Origin: Psococerastis gibbosa
Lineage: Eukaryota > Arthropoda > Insecta > Psocodea > Psocidae
Length of the DNA stretch: 64,000 nucleotides
Assembly: GCA_963971405.1 (NCBI GenBank)
Contig: OZ020488.1
Coordinates: 27,981,089 to 28,045,088, forward strand
Reading direction: 5' to 3'
The translations under genes and the position numbers were made by a program. Within the stretch, counting starts at the first letter, position 1. The number at the start of each line of letters is the position of its first letter. Below, piece after piece: positions 34,584 to 44,403 of this stretch. Under the pieces are notes generated by a model, which ran no database searches, was not told where the DNA came from, and saw nothing but the letters and a program-made list of their open reading frames with translations.

Positions 34584-36566
34584 AGCAAAGAACCAACTGC
34601 TGCTTAAAGACCAGCAACCAATCGCCTTGAACTATTGTAAATCTAAAGTAAATCAAACAGAACAAAAGAAGACCCCGTTCTTTTGTTTACAAAATTTTCT
34701 GCTCCATTATTTAGTTCGATAATACGCTTTTCTTGACCTACATTGTTTTTTTTTCGAATTTGTTAAGACGCAGGTGGAGATGTGGTCAAGGTTGAGCGCC
34801 ATTTGGTCGTCCAGCATACTTTGATTGGAAATCTGATCGCATTTGTTTTGTTGTGGTCGCCATCTGGCGTCATTTCCGCCGTATCTAGCAGTATTTTGTA
34901 TTCGTATGGCCGCTGTCTCTAATTTCAGTGGTTTGTGGCATAACTTGTTTGATATATTTTGTAGGACTGCGTTATTATAAAATTATAATTATATGGCTGC
35001 TTTGGAAATTTGACAATGAGGTATTAAGTTTCAGTACTTGATTTAGTCTGCACCGGACAAAGATCAAGTGTTCTTTCTGTGGTGAGCTTCGGCGATTTTC
35101 TAGGCTTACCTGGGAAGCCAAAGAAAGCATCCAGTAGTGGTTTTTGGACACGGACTTTGCATTGCTATGGTCTTTATGTCTGGTCTGGCTGTATAGTATA
35201 AGATAAAACAAAATTATTAAAAAAAAATGCAGATTAACGTAGCACCGGGATTTATTCAATTGTTTTAAACAAATGAGTGCAAAATGCGCGGGAAATTCAA
35301 ATTGATGAATTAATCCCCGGCTATATTTTTGGTGAGTTTTTTCTCCCTTAAATGTAGACACATTAATTAAAATTCTTATTAATATATTTCAAAATTCTAC
35401 CTGTACATTTTAATGTTTATTGTATTTCCTTCATTCTCTTGTACTACAATATAATTTATTAATTTGAACTTCCCGCGCATATTTGTAACACCGTCACGTT
35501 TCACCTTACTAATGCGGTATTATATAAAATCCCAAATCGCCGTAATAGGGCTGCTGATGCGCTATAGTTAGAGGTGACATCCCAGGCTTGGCTCGCATAA
35601 ACTGTATTCCCAAGGCCGCAGCCTAGTGTACGCTGCACATATTTCGGGAGAGGTCCGGACCCCCTGGCTTCGGCCTTGTTTATACCTACATAAATAATTA
35701 TGCGAATATAGATTGAGGCTATATATAATAATAATTTAAAAATTTAAAACATAGCATATGTTACGGACAGTATAGCATACGGTATCTCAATGTACAGTAT
35801 GTAAAAATGAATTAAATTTGTTTTGCAAATTTTCCAATTTTTGTCTCTAATTTACTGAAATTGTCTAATCTGACTCCTAAGTCCACTGCAAGTCTGCAAC
35901 AAGCTATTGCATCGTTAGATTATGTTGACCTTAACTAAACGTGGTTTTAATATATAATTACCGACATTTACTCCCATTATAAATATTGATTAAAAACCAT
36001 TAAAGCATTTCAGGACAAATGTGTAGTATGACAGGTGGATTGACAAGTGTGTAACTAGTTTACAGTCTATTTACTAATACGGACAAAACAGACATTGCGT
36101 TCCCATATGGGCTGTCTGTCAGCCTACAGCCATAAGTGAACATTAACCGAGGGCGAACGCTCTTCCTGGTTAAAAGATATTCCTGCCATCAGACGCGGCC
36201 TTAGAATTCCTTTCACTGAGTTTTTCTGAAAATCACAGTATTCGCTTTTGAGGGACCCCTACAGGCTACAAAACAGGGGTCTCATTTGGGAAGGGGGGGG
36301 GGGGGAGGGTCTAGCCACTAGGGGTTTCCTATAACAATTGTTTTTTTTTTTTTTTTGTAAACTTATTTTACGATTAAGTTGGGTATTATTTTCGTAAAAA
36401 AACGTTTTCCTGGTTTATTTTCTTTAAAAACTTGGTTTTCATAGTGGGCGAATTTTCCTCTGGTTTTGACATTGATGTGGTAGTAAGCTACTCATGTACC
36501 TTAAGATCATTTGTTCAGCAAACAGTTGCGGGTGGCACTGTCTAATTATGCACGTTAACGTTACGT
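34584..36566. other. Intergenic; contains a 68-bp MITE
   Basis: At 35611-35678 CAAGGCCGCAGCC and GGCTTCGGCCTTG form the ends of a very short MITE; flanking TGTATTCC and TTTATACC match at 6 of 8. A G-run with T-run lies at 36292-36357. The 128-codon minus frame at 34975-35361 has no recognisable content. Confidence 0.4.
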
Positions 36567-36857
36567 TTAGGTGGCTCCATCGGCCCGTGGTGACCTCTGT
36601 CGCACCAAGCCCCTCCAAAGCCCGCGATTCTCCGCCAACTCCCTCCATGCGTCGAAGTGGATGCTGCAGGCTCTCAGATCCTCGAAGAGCTGGTCCGACC
36701 ATCTCTTCCTAGGTCGCCCCTGTGGTCGGTTGCCCGCTGGTTGGGCTTGCCACACCCTAGCCGCGGCCCTGGTCGGGGGCATCCTTGAAAGGTGACCGGT
36801 CCATTGGAGTTTTCGTTTATGCACAAGAAGAGTAAATGCAAAATGTATTTTAATCAA
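36567..36857 (-). pseudogene. LINE reverse transcriptase C-terminal fragment
   Basis: The minus strand encodes LQWTGHLSRMPPTRAAARVW, then GRPRKRWSDQLFEDL, then WRELAENRGLWRGLV. 'LxWxGHxxRM ... GRPxxRW ... WxxLAxxRxxWR' is the classical end of a Jockey/RTE-type LINE ORF. Only about 96 codons are kept. It is GC-rich compared with its surroundings. It differs from the MIANLR family in the window. Confidence 0.75.
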
Positions 36858-38393
36858 GGGGGTAGTTGCTCTTCCTCAATATTATTCGGTCATAACCTTC
36901 AAATCAGGTCGGGTAAGACGACAAAAAAGGGATAAGGGACGGAGCAGATGCAAGCCGTAACAGAATACCCTAACAATAATACGAGGGGGTGCCGCGCATC
37001 GTGGGAATCTGGGGAAGCTGCAAGCCATGCCAACTACAGCGCATGTTGAGCTTATCTGGGCAACAGGCAGCCCGCACCCCCGTCCAAGAATGTCTAGGCG
37101 TCTTGATGATTGGGTTACAGTTTGTTTGAATGCCCTTCCACGCACTTGGGATGCAGTCCAAAACGTGGCCTTTATTCTCCAACGGGCCTTATTTATTGGT
37201 TTACGAATCACTTGTTTTCGAATTTCGGCATGCTCCGTTTACATACGTATCCTAGTCGCTATTATATTTGTTTTATTGTTATGTTGAAAACCATAACGAG
37301 GGTAGAAAGATGTTTTTCTTTAATTTTTTATGCTTGCAATCTTTACAAATTATACATTCTAATCCCTCAAAGCCAGTCAAAGGGGCTCCAGCAGTCCAGC
37401 TCTGAGCTCTCTACATCGTTAACAAGTTTGTATAATGAAACAGCCTAGTTCTACAAAGTATGCCTATGTTGTTTGCCTCGTCTAGGAACAGTGATAGTGA
37501 CTGCGCATGAGCTTTTCAATTAGGGGGCAATACTTTTTACCCTCCCCTCATTTGGACACCTACCCAAACCCAAGGGTTTGGGACAGCGGCGGATTTAGGG
37601 AGCGGTGAGGGGGTGGCCACCTTATTGTAGATATTTAGGTAGATACTCATTTATTATGTATTTTAATAATAATAATTTAAATTTAATTATATAAGTAAAT
37701 AATGCATTATATAGGAACCCAATTTGAAATTAAAATGCACAAAAAATTGCGCTTACTCCTGTTTGCAAGACTAACGCGGACAGGCATTCCGCATTATTGC
37801 AAGCCAAAATGCAAGGTTCGCCGCCCCTTAAGAAATTTCTGGATCAGCAACTAGTTCGGGAGGCCTGAAAGGGGGACCGCGGGAGTCTTCTCACCCGGGG
37901 AAATTTTTTTGTACTAGGTTTTATGAATTTTGATAGCGGAAACATTTTTATTTTATAGTAGAAGAATATAACTGCAAACAAGAGGGGATAATTAAAAAAA
38001 AATCTGCTCGCCCTTCTGCTACAGACGATACTACAAAACTACCGCTGGACTTAAAAAGGATTTATCATTGGGATCTTATAGATGCCAGAGGCCGACTGTC
38101 TGACAGTCCCACGGACGGATTTTAGCCATTAGGTCGATGTCCGCTGACGTTAGTAACGTATTACGTATCTCACCAAAGTCACCTTGCATGTACGTACTAC
38201 GTAGGCTGAAATACTGGGATGATTAAATTTTAGCTACAAGTTTTTAGCACAAGCCTGGAACTGGGGGCCGAAGTGCGCCCTCCATTAATGCAGCGTGTTT
38301 TTTATGCCACTGGACGGTAATATAATATAATAAAAATAATAAAAGTAACGTAATCTCTTTTATTAATACCTACGTTATAACAGTACAAATTTA
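36858..38393. other. Intergenic, left flank of the large element
   Basis: GCATGTTGAGCTTATCTGGG at 37043 recurs, altered, at 58814 (GCATGCTGAGCTTATG-like), pointing to a dispersed repeat of unknown class. No gene is recognised. Confidence 0.35.
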
Positions 38394-38400
38394 ATACAAT
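38394..38400. repeat. Left direct repeat (ATACAAT), putative TSD
   Basis: ATACAAT directly precedes the left end, and the same 7-mer directly follows the right end (52993-52999). Polinton-type elements make 6-bp TSDs; TACAAT would fit that length. The sequence is AT-rich, so chance cannot be excluded. Confidence 0.5.
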
Positions 38401-38410
38401 ATAAGTAGAG

Positions 38411-38632
38411 TAGAAAGGGGGTTTCTGGCGCTTACCCCACCCCCCGTCGAGCTACCCCATCTACCCCACCCCCCGTCATGCTACCCCTCGTGGGTGGTCT
38501 GAGGTTCTGGCGCTTACCCCACCCCCCGTCGAGCTACCCCATCTACCCCACCCCCCGTCATGCTACCCCTCGTGGGTGGTCTGAGGTTCTGGCGCTTATC
38601 CCCCCCCCCCCCGTCGAGACCCGTGGGTGGTC
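38411..38632. repeat. Terminal 82-bp tandem repeat, left end
   Basis: After TAGAAAGGGGG, an 82-bp C-rich unit starting TCTGGCGCTTACCCC is present twice, followed by a partial third with 13 C. Each unit carries GTGGGTGGTC. The right end has a single unit plus the partial, with 12 G. Confidence 0.85.
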
Positions 38633-38692
38633 TTTCTATGGCACTATGATTGTTTTTATTTTTATTTTTATAATTACTAATTTGTGAGATAC

Positions 38693-38738
<46 letters not shown>

Positions 38739-38837
38739 GAATTAAAACATTTCTTCTTCTTTCTTCTTCGTGGGTGGTCTTTGTACCCCGCCGTGCTTAT
38801 CCCGTTGTCTATCTATCTCTGTACCAGGTGGGTGGTC
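38490..38837 (+). promoter_or_regulatory. Iterated GTGGGTGGTC motif array, left
   Basis: The exact 10-mer occurs at 38490, 38572, 38623, 38770 and 38828, all in the same orientation. A sixth copy is at 40070, 15 bp before the polymerase leader. Such iteration at a terminus and before a promoter suggests a binding site for a replication or transcription factor; no partner is known. Confidence 0.5.
38697..38733. repeat. Poly-T tract (37 T)
   Basis: Uninterrupted T-run. The mirror tract in the right arm is 33 A long (52747-52779), one of the few differences between arms. Confidence 0.9.
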
Positions 38838-38898
38838 TATGACGCACCCCCCCCCCCTCCCCGTACAGCGTACATCTAGAATGTTCCAAATGTGTCGT

Positions 38899-39001
38899 TA
38901 CAAAAGGCATCGCCTTGGGTTGAGGAGCTTAGTTGAAGCCAAACCTTCATTCAAGACTCAAGTAATACCACTTTATAAGTAAAATTGTATAATCTTACAA
39001 C
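38899..39001 (+). promoter_or_regulatory. Shared leader before the 101-aa gene
   Basis: The stretch from TACAAAAGGCATCGCCTTGG to the ATG is about 103 bp and is nearly identical to the 98 bp before the polymerase ATG (40085-40182). Shared parts include GTTGAGGAGCTTAGTTGAA and ACCTTCATTC. It is likely a common promoter/5' UTR module of the element. Confidence 0.6.
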
Positions 39002-39307
39002 ATGACATCTCTATTCAATAAAGTTAATGCCATCAACCAAGTAGCCGGGCCTACCATACCAATGCGAAAACTAGTGATTGGAGTTAAATACCTAATATTG
39101 AAAATAGTGCAAATCGAAAAAACAGAATATGGACCAGCTGTAAAAGTCATACTGCGAGGATTGGAAAAAGAAGTCGTGGAATGTTTTGTGCCTCAACAAT
39201 ATCTGCCAGCCTTTCAACAAAGTGAAGTTACTCCAGGAGCTGAGATGTATCTTATCGTTTCAAGCCATCGGGGAAAAAATAGTGTCAACCTACAGATCAT
39301 AGAATGA
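39002..39307 (+). CDS. Small conserved element protein, function unknown (101 aa)
   Basis: The ATG follows the shared leader directly, and an identical copy lies in the right arm. The product is 101 residues, with an N-terminal MTSLFNKVNAINQ helix-like segment and then alternating hydrophobic residues (KYLILKIVQIEKTEYGPAVK) suggesting beta strands, then ECFVPQQYLPAF, and a final strand NLQIIE. I have an impression of similar small 'GPAVxVxL ... xFxPQxY' proteins beside such polymerases in invertebrate genomes. An OB-fold DNA-binding role is a guess from the strand pattern. There are no cysteines suited to a zinc finger, and no signal peptide or membrane segment. It is very likely a real gene because of its context and conserved duplication; the function is not assigned. 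Confidence 0.65.
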   Translation: MTSLFNKVNAINQVAGPTIPMRKLVIGVKYLILKIVQIEKTEYGPAVKVILRGLEKEVVECFVPQQYLPAFQQSEVTPGAEMYLIVSSHRGKNSVNLQIIE

Positions 39308-40084
39308 ATATTTCATGATGTATTATTATTGTAAACTACAGAAATAATGTAAATATATGAATAATTTCTATATATATTTTTGTTCTTGTTTTATTAATTT
39401 CATAACTAGTTTTAAGCTTACAGTTAGATGATGATGAGTATTAAAAACTAATGTTTGAAAGAAACAAGCTATTGCTTCAGTCATAATCGAGTACTTGAAC
39501 GGTGAAGGGTTATTATAATCATAGACTATGAAATGATGTAAATCAAATAATTAAACGAGTACATTAGCTAATTTTAATAAATCTATCCGAAGCATAGGTT
39601 TATGGGAAGTATTGATTTGGTAAATAGTTAACCGTGTGCAGGTTCAAACCTGTTGTGAATCACCAGGTGCATATAACTCTGTACAGCCGTCTAATGGTTC
39701 AAACAAACAAGCCATTAATAAATCTACCCCTCGCGGACAGTCCATTGTAAGCTAAAGTGATTTTTGTTTTCGTAAATCTATCCAACACTTAGGTTGAAGG
39801 GAAGTATTGATTTGGTAAACAAATAACAGGGTGCAGGTTCAAACCTGTTGTGAATCACCAGGTGCATATAACTCTGTACAGCCGTCTTATGGCTCAAACA
39901 AACAAGCCATTGATAAGTCTACCCCTCGCTGACAGTCCATTGTAAGCTAAAGTGATTTTTGTTTTTGCATTAGTTGCAATCGATCGTTAGAAAATGAATG
40001 GTGTCTTAACAACATATTATCCGCTTCGTGATGGACAATCTATCCCTGTACCCTTACCATCTATCCTTAGTGGGTGGTCGTCGC
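39308..40084. repeat. Intergenic spacer with 195-bp tandem pair and tRNA-like motif
   Basis: Two units of about 195 bp (39586-39775 and 39777-39967) share GGGAAGTATTGATTTGG, then GTGCAGGTTCAAACCTG and GTGAATCACCA. GGTTCAAACC matches a Pol III B-box, and the stretch to ACCA resembles a tRNA 3' half. GATTTG upstream could pair with TGAATC. The sequence between differs more than the paired parts. The remainder of the spacer is AT-rich. Confidence 0.5.
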
Positions 40085-40182
40085 TACAAAAGGCATCGCC
40101 TTGGGTTGAGGAGCTTAGTTGAAACCGAACCTTCATTCGCGTAGTACCACTTCATTGTAGTGAATTTGTGTAATCGTACAGC
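40085..40182 (+). promoter_or_regulatory. Shared leader before the polymerase gene
   Basis: Copy of the leader at 38899-39001, from TACAAAAGGCATCGCCTTGG to the ATG. Differences are a few substitutions and small indels. A GTGGGTGGTC motif (40070-40079) sits just upstream, as one does 71 bp upstream of the first leader. Confidence 0.6.
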
Positions 40183-43100
40183 ATGGAATCGAAGAAAAGG
40201 AAACTGAACGCGAGGGAATATGTGTGTAGAATATGTGCTGTGAGTTTCACACTAAATTGTCATTTGAAAAGGCATGCTATAAACAAACATGGAGTTAGTA
40301 TTATACCGTGCAAAAAATGTAAAGCTACATTCACATGCAGAGAGGACCTATCTCATCATATATTGCAGCGGCATACATCAGCTAATCGCGGGAAGGAAAC
40401 TGAACAAATCACCCCAAAACTGACATCTGCTGGGAATGGAGAGGACTGCAAGGCATGCGGGGGCAAAATCAACAACTCCAGTCCACTTACAGTTCTGTGT
40501 AAAGAATGTTCATCTATCTTTTCGTGTAAGTATGAGAATCCTGTATCTGTTAAAACCCTTGAGTGTAAATATATTTGTGAATTCTGTTCGGTCCCTTTTG
40601 CTCGGAAGTATAGTTTGAAAGTCCACATATTAAGCATACATATTATTAATTGTTTGAATTGCAAGAAATTGTTTATGAGGGAAGATTTTACTAATCATAA
40701 GAATAATTGCACAATTATGAGCGGGGGAGCACTATCCAACGAGGAGAACTTTTTATGCAAAACATCTATAGCTCTAGATGGTGTAGTAAAACAATACAAT
40801 TATAAAAACATAACCATACATGATCCCGTTGTATATTTAAATAATATGGAAGGTGAGGTTGATTCTATTACAACTGAAAACATTAAACTTTTTAATGCAA
40901 TTAAATGGTATGTAGCCTTACACATTAAATTTGAACGCGGACCCGACAATAATAAAAACTATACTGAAGCATGGTTTCATGCTAAAAACGAACAACTTTT
41001 CCTCACTGATGACTCCACAATAAAATATCAACAAATGATTGAACAAATTTTAGTAAAAATAGATAAATTTCAAGCAATGGGAAGCGGGTGGGTGTTGAAA
41101 TCTTTAAAACGTTTTGTTATTTTTATTGCTGAATATAATCCATGCAGTGGTAGTAGTTACATCCCTTTACCCAAAAAAATCTATAACACTAAAGCAGTAA
41201 TCAATATTAAAAATGACGATCTCAAATGTTTTATATGGTCAATTTTAGCATACTTACATCCAGTAAGTCGGGATGCTCAGCGGGTTTATAATTATAAAAA
41301 GTATGAAAAAGAGTTAGATATGAGTGGTATAACTTACCCAGTATCTTTGCAAGTCATTTCAAAATTTGAAAAAAATAATAATATTGGAGTAAATGTGTTT
41401 GGTTATGATCACAGACTGTACCCATTATATTTATCACAAAGTCACCATTATAATAAGCAGGTGGATCTGCTTTACATAACGGAAGACGAAAATTCACATT
41501 ATTGTCTTATTAAAAATTTCAACAAACTTAATTTCTCAATCACTAAACATAAGGAACAAAAGTTTTATTGTCGTTGGTGCATACACGCCTTTAGTAGTGC
41601 TGAACGCTTACATGAACATAAGCCACTCTGCTCAAGACATGATCCTCAAAAAACCACATTTCCAATTAAGGAGAAAAGCACTATGAAATTTGATAAGGCA
41701 CAATATATGATCCCTGTAGCATATAGAATATATGCCGATTTCGAGAGCATTCTCAGTCCCGTTGAAGGGACTATTTGTAACACTGAAAAATTATCTGCAC
41801 ATATACCATCAGGGTTTTGTTATGTTGTTGTAGATATCAATGGGAATAAGTTTAAAGAACCGGTAGTTTACAGGGGAGCCAATGCTGTTGATGTGTTTTT
41901 GAAATCGTTATTAAATGTTAAGGATGAAATTTTAAACATTTATAAAAATATTAAAGCAGTAATTATGACTGATAAGGATAGAGAAAATTTTAAAAACTCT
42001 GTCATTTGTAATGTTTGTCAAAAACCACTAGGAAATGATCGTGTAATAGACCACTGTCATATAACGGGAAAATATAGACAAGCATTACATAATGTTTGTA
42101 ATATGAGCAATTTTCGAACTCCAAAACATATCCCCGTTTTTATGCATAACTTAAAACGTTATGATGGTCATCTTATCATGGAAGGGGTTGGGAAACTAAA
42201 AAATATGAAAATTACTTGTATAGCTAAAACTATGGAGGAATATATAGCCTTTAGTATTGGAGAGTTACGCTTTTTAGACACTTATCAATTTATGGCCTCC
42301 TCTTTAGATTCATTAGTTAAAAATCTTGTTGATGCGGATAAAAATAAATTTAAAATTATGAAAACATGTTTTGTGGGTGAAAAATTAGACTTGATGTTGA
42401 GGAAGGGTGTCTTCCCCTATGAATATATAACGCACGAATCAAAATTTAATGAGGAACACTTACCTCCAATTGATGCATTTTTTAGTCAATTAACTCAAGA
42501 GGGGATTTCACAAGAAAAATATGAACATGCTCAAAAGGTGTGGAATGCTTTTAGTATAAAGAATTTAGGAGAATACCAAGACTTGTATGTATTAACAGAC
42601 ACCCTTCTCCTTTGCGATGTTTTTGAAGCCTTTAGAGCCTTATGTTTTGAAAACGATAACCTCGAAATTTGTCACATGTACACAGCACCAGGGCTAGCTC
42701 TTCAGAGCTGTCTGAAAATGACAGGAGTAGAACTTGAGCTATTGAGCGAACCTGATATGTATTTGTTTTGTGAGGCTGGGATTCGCGGGGGTATAAGTAT
42801 GATTTCAAAAAGATTTGCGGAAAGCAACAATAAATACTTAAAAAAATTTGACTCAAATAAGCCATCCAAATTTATAGTATATTGGGATTGCACTAACTTA
42901 TACGGACATGCGATGCGTCAATTTTTACCTATTAGTGGGTTTCGCTGGATGGAGGAGGAAGAAATCAAAAACTTTAATGTAATGCTCGCACCTGATGAGG
43001 GCGATGATGGGTTCATATTACAGGTGGACATGGAATATCCACAAAAATTACATGATTTACATAATGAATACCCACTAGCAGCTGAACATTGTGTTGTAAC

Positions 43101-44163
43101 ATCAGACATGATTTCCCCCTATTGTAAGGAATTTCTCGCTGAAAATGATATATCTTTAACATCCAACATCTCAAAGCTTATTCCCAACTTAAACGATAAA
43201 CACAACTATATAATACATTATCGAAATTTGAAGCAATGTTTAGAATTGGGATTAAAATTAAAATGTATACATAAAATTTTAGCTTTTAAGCAAAGCGCTT
43301 GGATGCGACCCTTTATCGATTTTAACACAGAAAAACGGAAATTAGCTTGTAATGATTTCGAGAAGGATTTTTATAAATTGAAAATTAATAGTATGTATGG
43401 GAAGACAATGGAGAATGTTAGAAATCACGCAAAATTAGAGTTAGTTAACACTGCCAAACGAGCTCGTAAACTTATCTCATCCCCTGCATTTAAAGATTTT
43501 AAGATTTTTTCAAACGATTTAATAGCAGTCCGGTCAAAAAAAACTAATATTTTGCTAAACAAGCCAATATTTATTGGCCTAACCGTTCTCGAACTATCCA
43601 AGGTAGTTATGTATGAATTTCATTATAACTTTGTAAAACAAATGTATGGTGATAAAGCTGCACTGATTTTAACAGATACAGATTCGCTCGTTTATGAGGT
43701 TGAGAGTGATGATTTGTACACTGATTTAAAACCATATCCCCATTTATTTGATAACTCAGTATATCCTCCGAACCATCTCTTATACAATATTGAAAATAAA
43801 AAGAAAGTGGGAACGTTCAAAGATGAAAATGCTCAATCTCACATTTTACAATGTGTTGCTTTACGCCCAAAATTGTATTCCCTTTTAGAGGAGGGAAAGG
43901 AGAAGAAAGTGGGCAAAGGTATAGTTCGTTCAACCCTTAAACATCATATTAACCATCAAGACTATTACAATACCTTATTTAAGCCTTGCATAGCAAAAGA
44001 CTCACGTAAACCAATGTTCCGTATTCAAAGTAGAGATCATAAGCTTTTTACAATTAAACAGCAAAAAGTCACTCTTAGTCCTTATGATGATAAACGGTAT
44101 GTGTGTCGTAATGGAATTGATAGTTTAGCTCATGGTCATTATCGCATTATAGATATGTCTTAG
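40183..44163 (+). CDS. Protein-primed-type family B DNA polymerase, left copy (1326 aa)
   Basis: It copies the element's DNA. Four zinc fingers come first: C15/C18/H31/H36, C43/C46/H59/H64, C132/C135/H148/H153 and C157/C160/H172/C176; a Cys-pair module (C89/C92/C106/C109) lies between. Residues 349-445 have a conserved CFIWS and HYCLIKN that could mark a papain-like fold. A further finger uses C463/C466/H479/C483. Exo I is D519-F-E521 and Exo II is N656..Y660-D661, with an endonuclease VII-like module (C609/C612, DHCH 623-626, HNVC 636-639) before it. Polymerase motif A is at D902 (DCTNLYG), motif B at K1067-INSMYG, and motif C is D1165-T-D1167. All key acidic residues are present and the frame is intact, so the enzyme looks functional. 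Long size is usual for this invertebrate DNA_pol_B_2 group. Confidence 0.92.
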   Translation: MESKKRKLNAREYVCRICAVSFTLNCHLKRHAINKHGVSIIPCKKCKATFTCREDLSHHILQRHTSANRGKETEQITPKLTSAGNGEDCKACGGKINNSSPLTVLCKECSSIFSCKYENPVSVKTLECKYICEFCSVPFARKYSLKVHILSIHIINCLNCKKLFMREDFTNHKNNCTIMSGGALSNEENFLCKTSIALDGVVKQYNYKNITIHDPVVYLNNMEGEVDSITTENIKLFNAIKWYVALHIKFERGPDNNKNYTEAWFHAKNEQLFLTDDSTIKYQQMIEQILVKIDKFQAMGSGWVLKSLKRFVIFIAEYNPCSGSSYIPLPKKIYNTKAVINIKNDDLKCFIWSILAYLHPVSRDAQRVYNYKKYEKELDMSGITYPVSLQVISKFEKNNNIGVNVFGYDHRLYPLYLSQSHHYNKQVDLLYITEDENSHYCLIKNFNKLNFSITKHKEQKFYCRWCIHAFSSAERLHEHKPLCSRHDPQKTTFPIKEKSTMKFDKAQYMIPVAYRIYADFESILSPVEGTICNTEKLSAHIPSGFCYVVVDINGNKFKEPVVYRGANAVDVFLKSLLNVKDEILNIYKNIKAVIMTDKDRENFKNSVICNVCQKPLGNDRVIDHCHITGKYRQALHNVCNMSNFRTPKHIPVFMHNLKRYDGHLIMEGVGKLKNMKITCIAKTMEEYIAFSIGELRFLDTYQFMASSLDSLVKNLVDADKNKFKIMKTCFVGEKLDLMLRKGVFPYEYITHESKFNEEHLPPIDAFFSQLTQEGISQEKYEHAQKVWNAFSIKNLGEYQDLYVLTDTLLLCDVFEAFRALCFENDNLEICHMYTAPGLALQSCLKMTGVELELLSEPDMYLFCEAGIRGGISMISKRFAESNNKYLKKFDSNKPSKFIVYWDCTNLYGHAMRQFLPISGFRWMEEEEIKNFNVMLAPDEGDDGFILQVDMEYPQKLHDLHNEYPLAAEHCVVTSDMISPYCKEFLAENDISLTSNISKLIPNLNDKHNYIIHYRNLKQCLELGLKLKCIHKILAFKQSAWMRPFIDFNTEKRKLACNDFEKDFYKLKINSMYGKTMENVRNHAKLELVNTAKRARKLISSPAFKDFKIFSNDLIAVRSKKTNILLNKPIFIGLTVLELSKVVMYEFHYNFVKQMYGDKAALILTDTDSLVYEVESDDLYTDLKPYPHLFDNSVYPPNHLLYNIENKKKVGTFKDENAQSHILQCVALRPKLYSLLEEGKEKKVGKGIVRSTLKHHINHQDYYNTLFKPCIAKDSRKPMFRIQSRDHKLFTIKQQKVTLSPYDDKRYVCRNGIDSLAHGHYRIIDMS

Positions 44164-44403
44164 GTTTAAAAGTTTGTTTTAAGTGATTGTATGTAAAGAC
44201 ATTGATTTCTTTTAAAATATGTGTATTATAAAATTTGTATATCATAAAATGGTTTACATTCGTTTAGCTCATGGTCATTATTGTATTATAGATAAGTCTT
44301 AGGCTTAAAAGCTTGTTTTAAGTGATTGTATGAAAAGACATTGATTTCTTTTAAAATATGTGTATTATAAAATTTATATATCATAAAATGGTTTACATTC
44401 ATT
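44126..44403. repeat. 139-bp tandem duplication of the polymerase 3' end
   Basis: TTTAGCTCATGGTCATTAT with the following codons and stop, and the 3' flank, is repeated once after 139 bp (CATGGTC at 44131 and 44270). The second copy differs at scattered bases and is outside the ORF. It forms the spacer between convergent polymerase and capsid-like genes. Confidence 0.8.

Noticed and set aside
38770-38982. 70-codon ORF just before the 101-aa gene (mirror at 52499-52711)
   Set aside because: It covers the motif array and the shared leader; the leader's similarity to the polymerase leader explains its conservation without coding.
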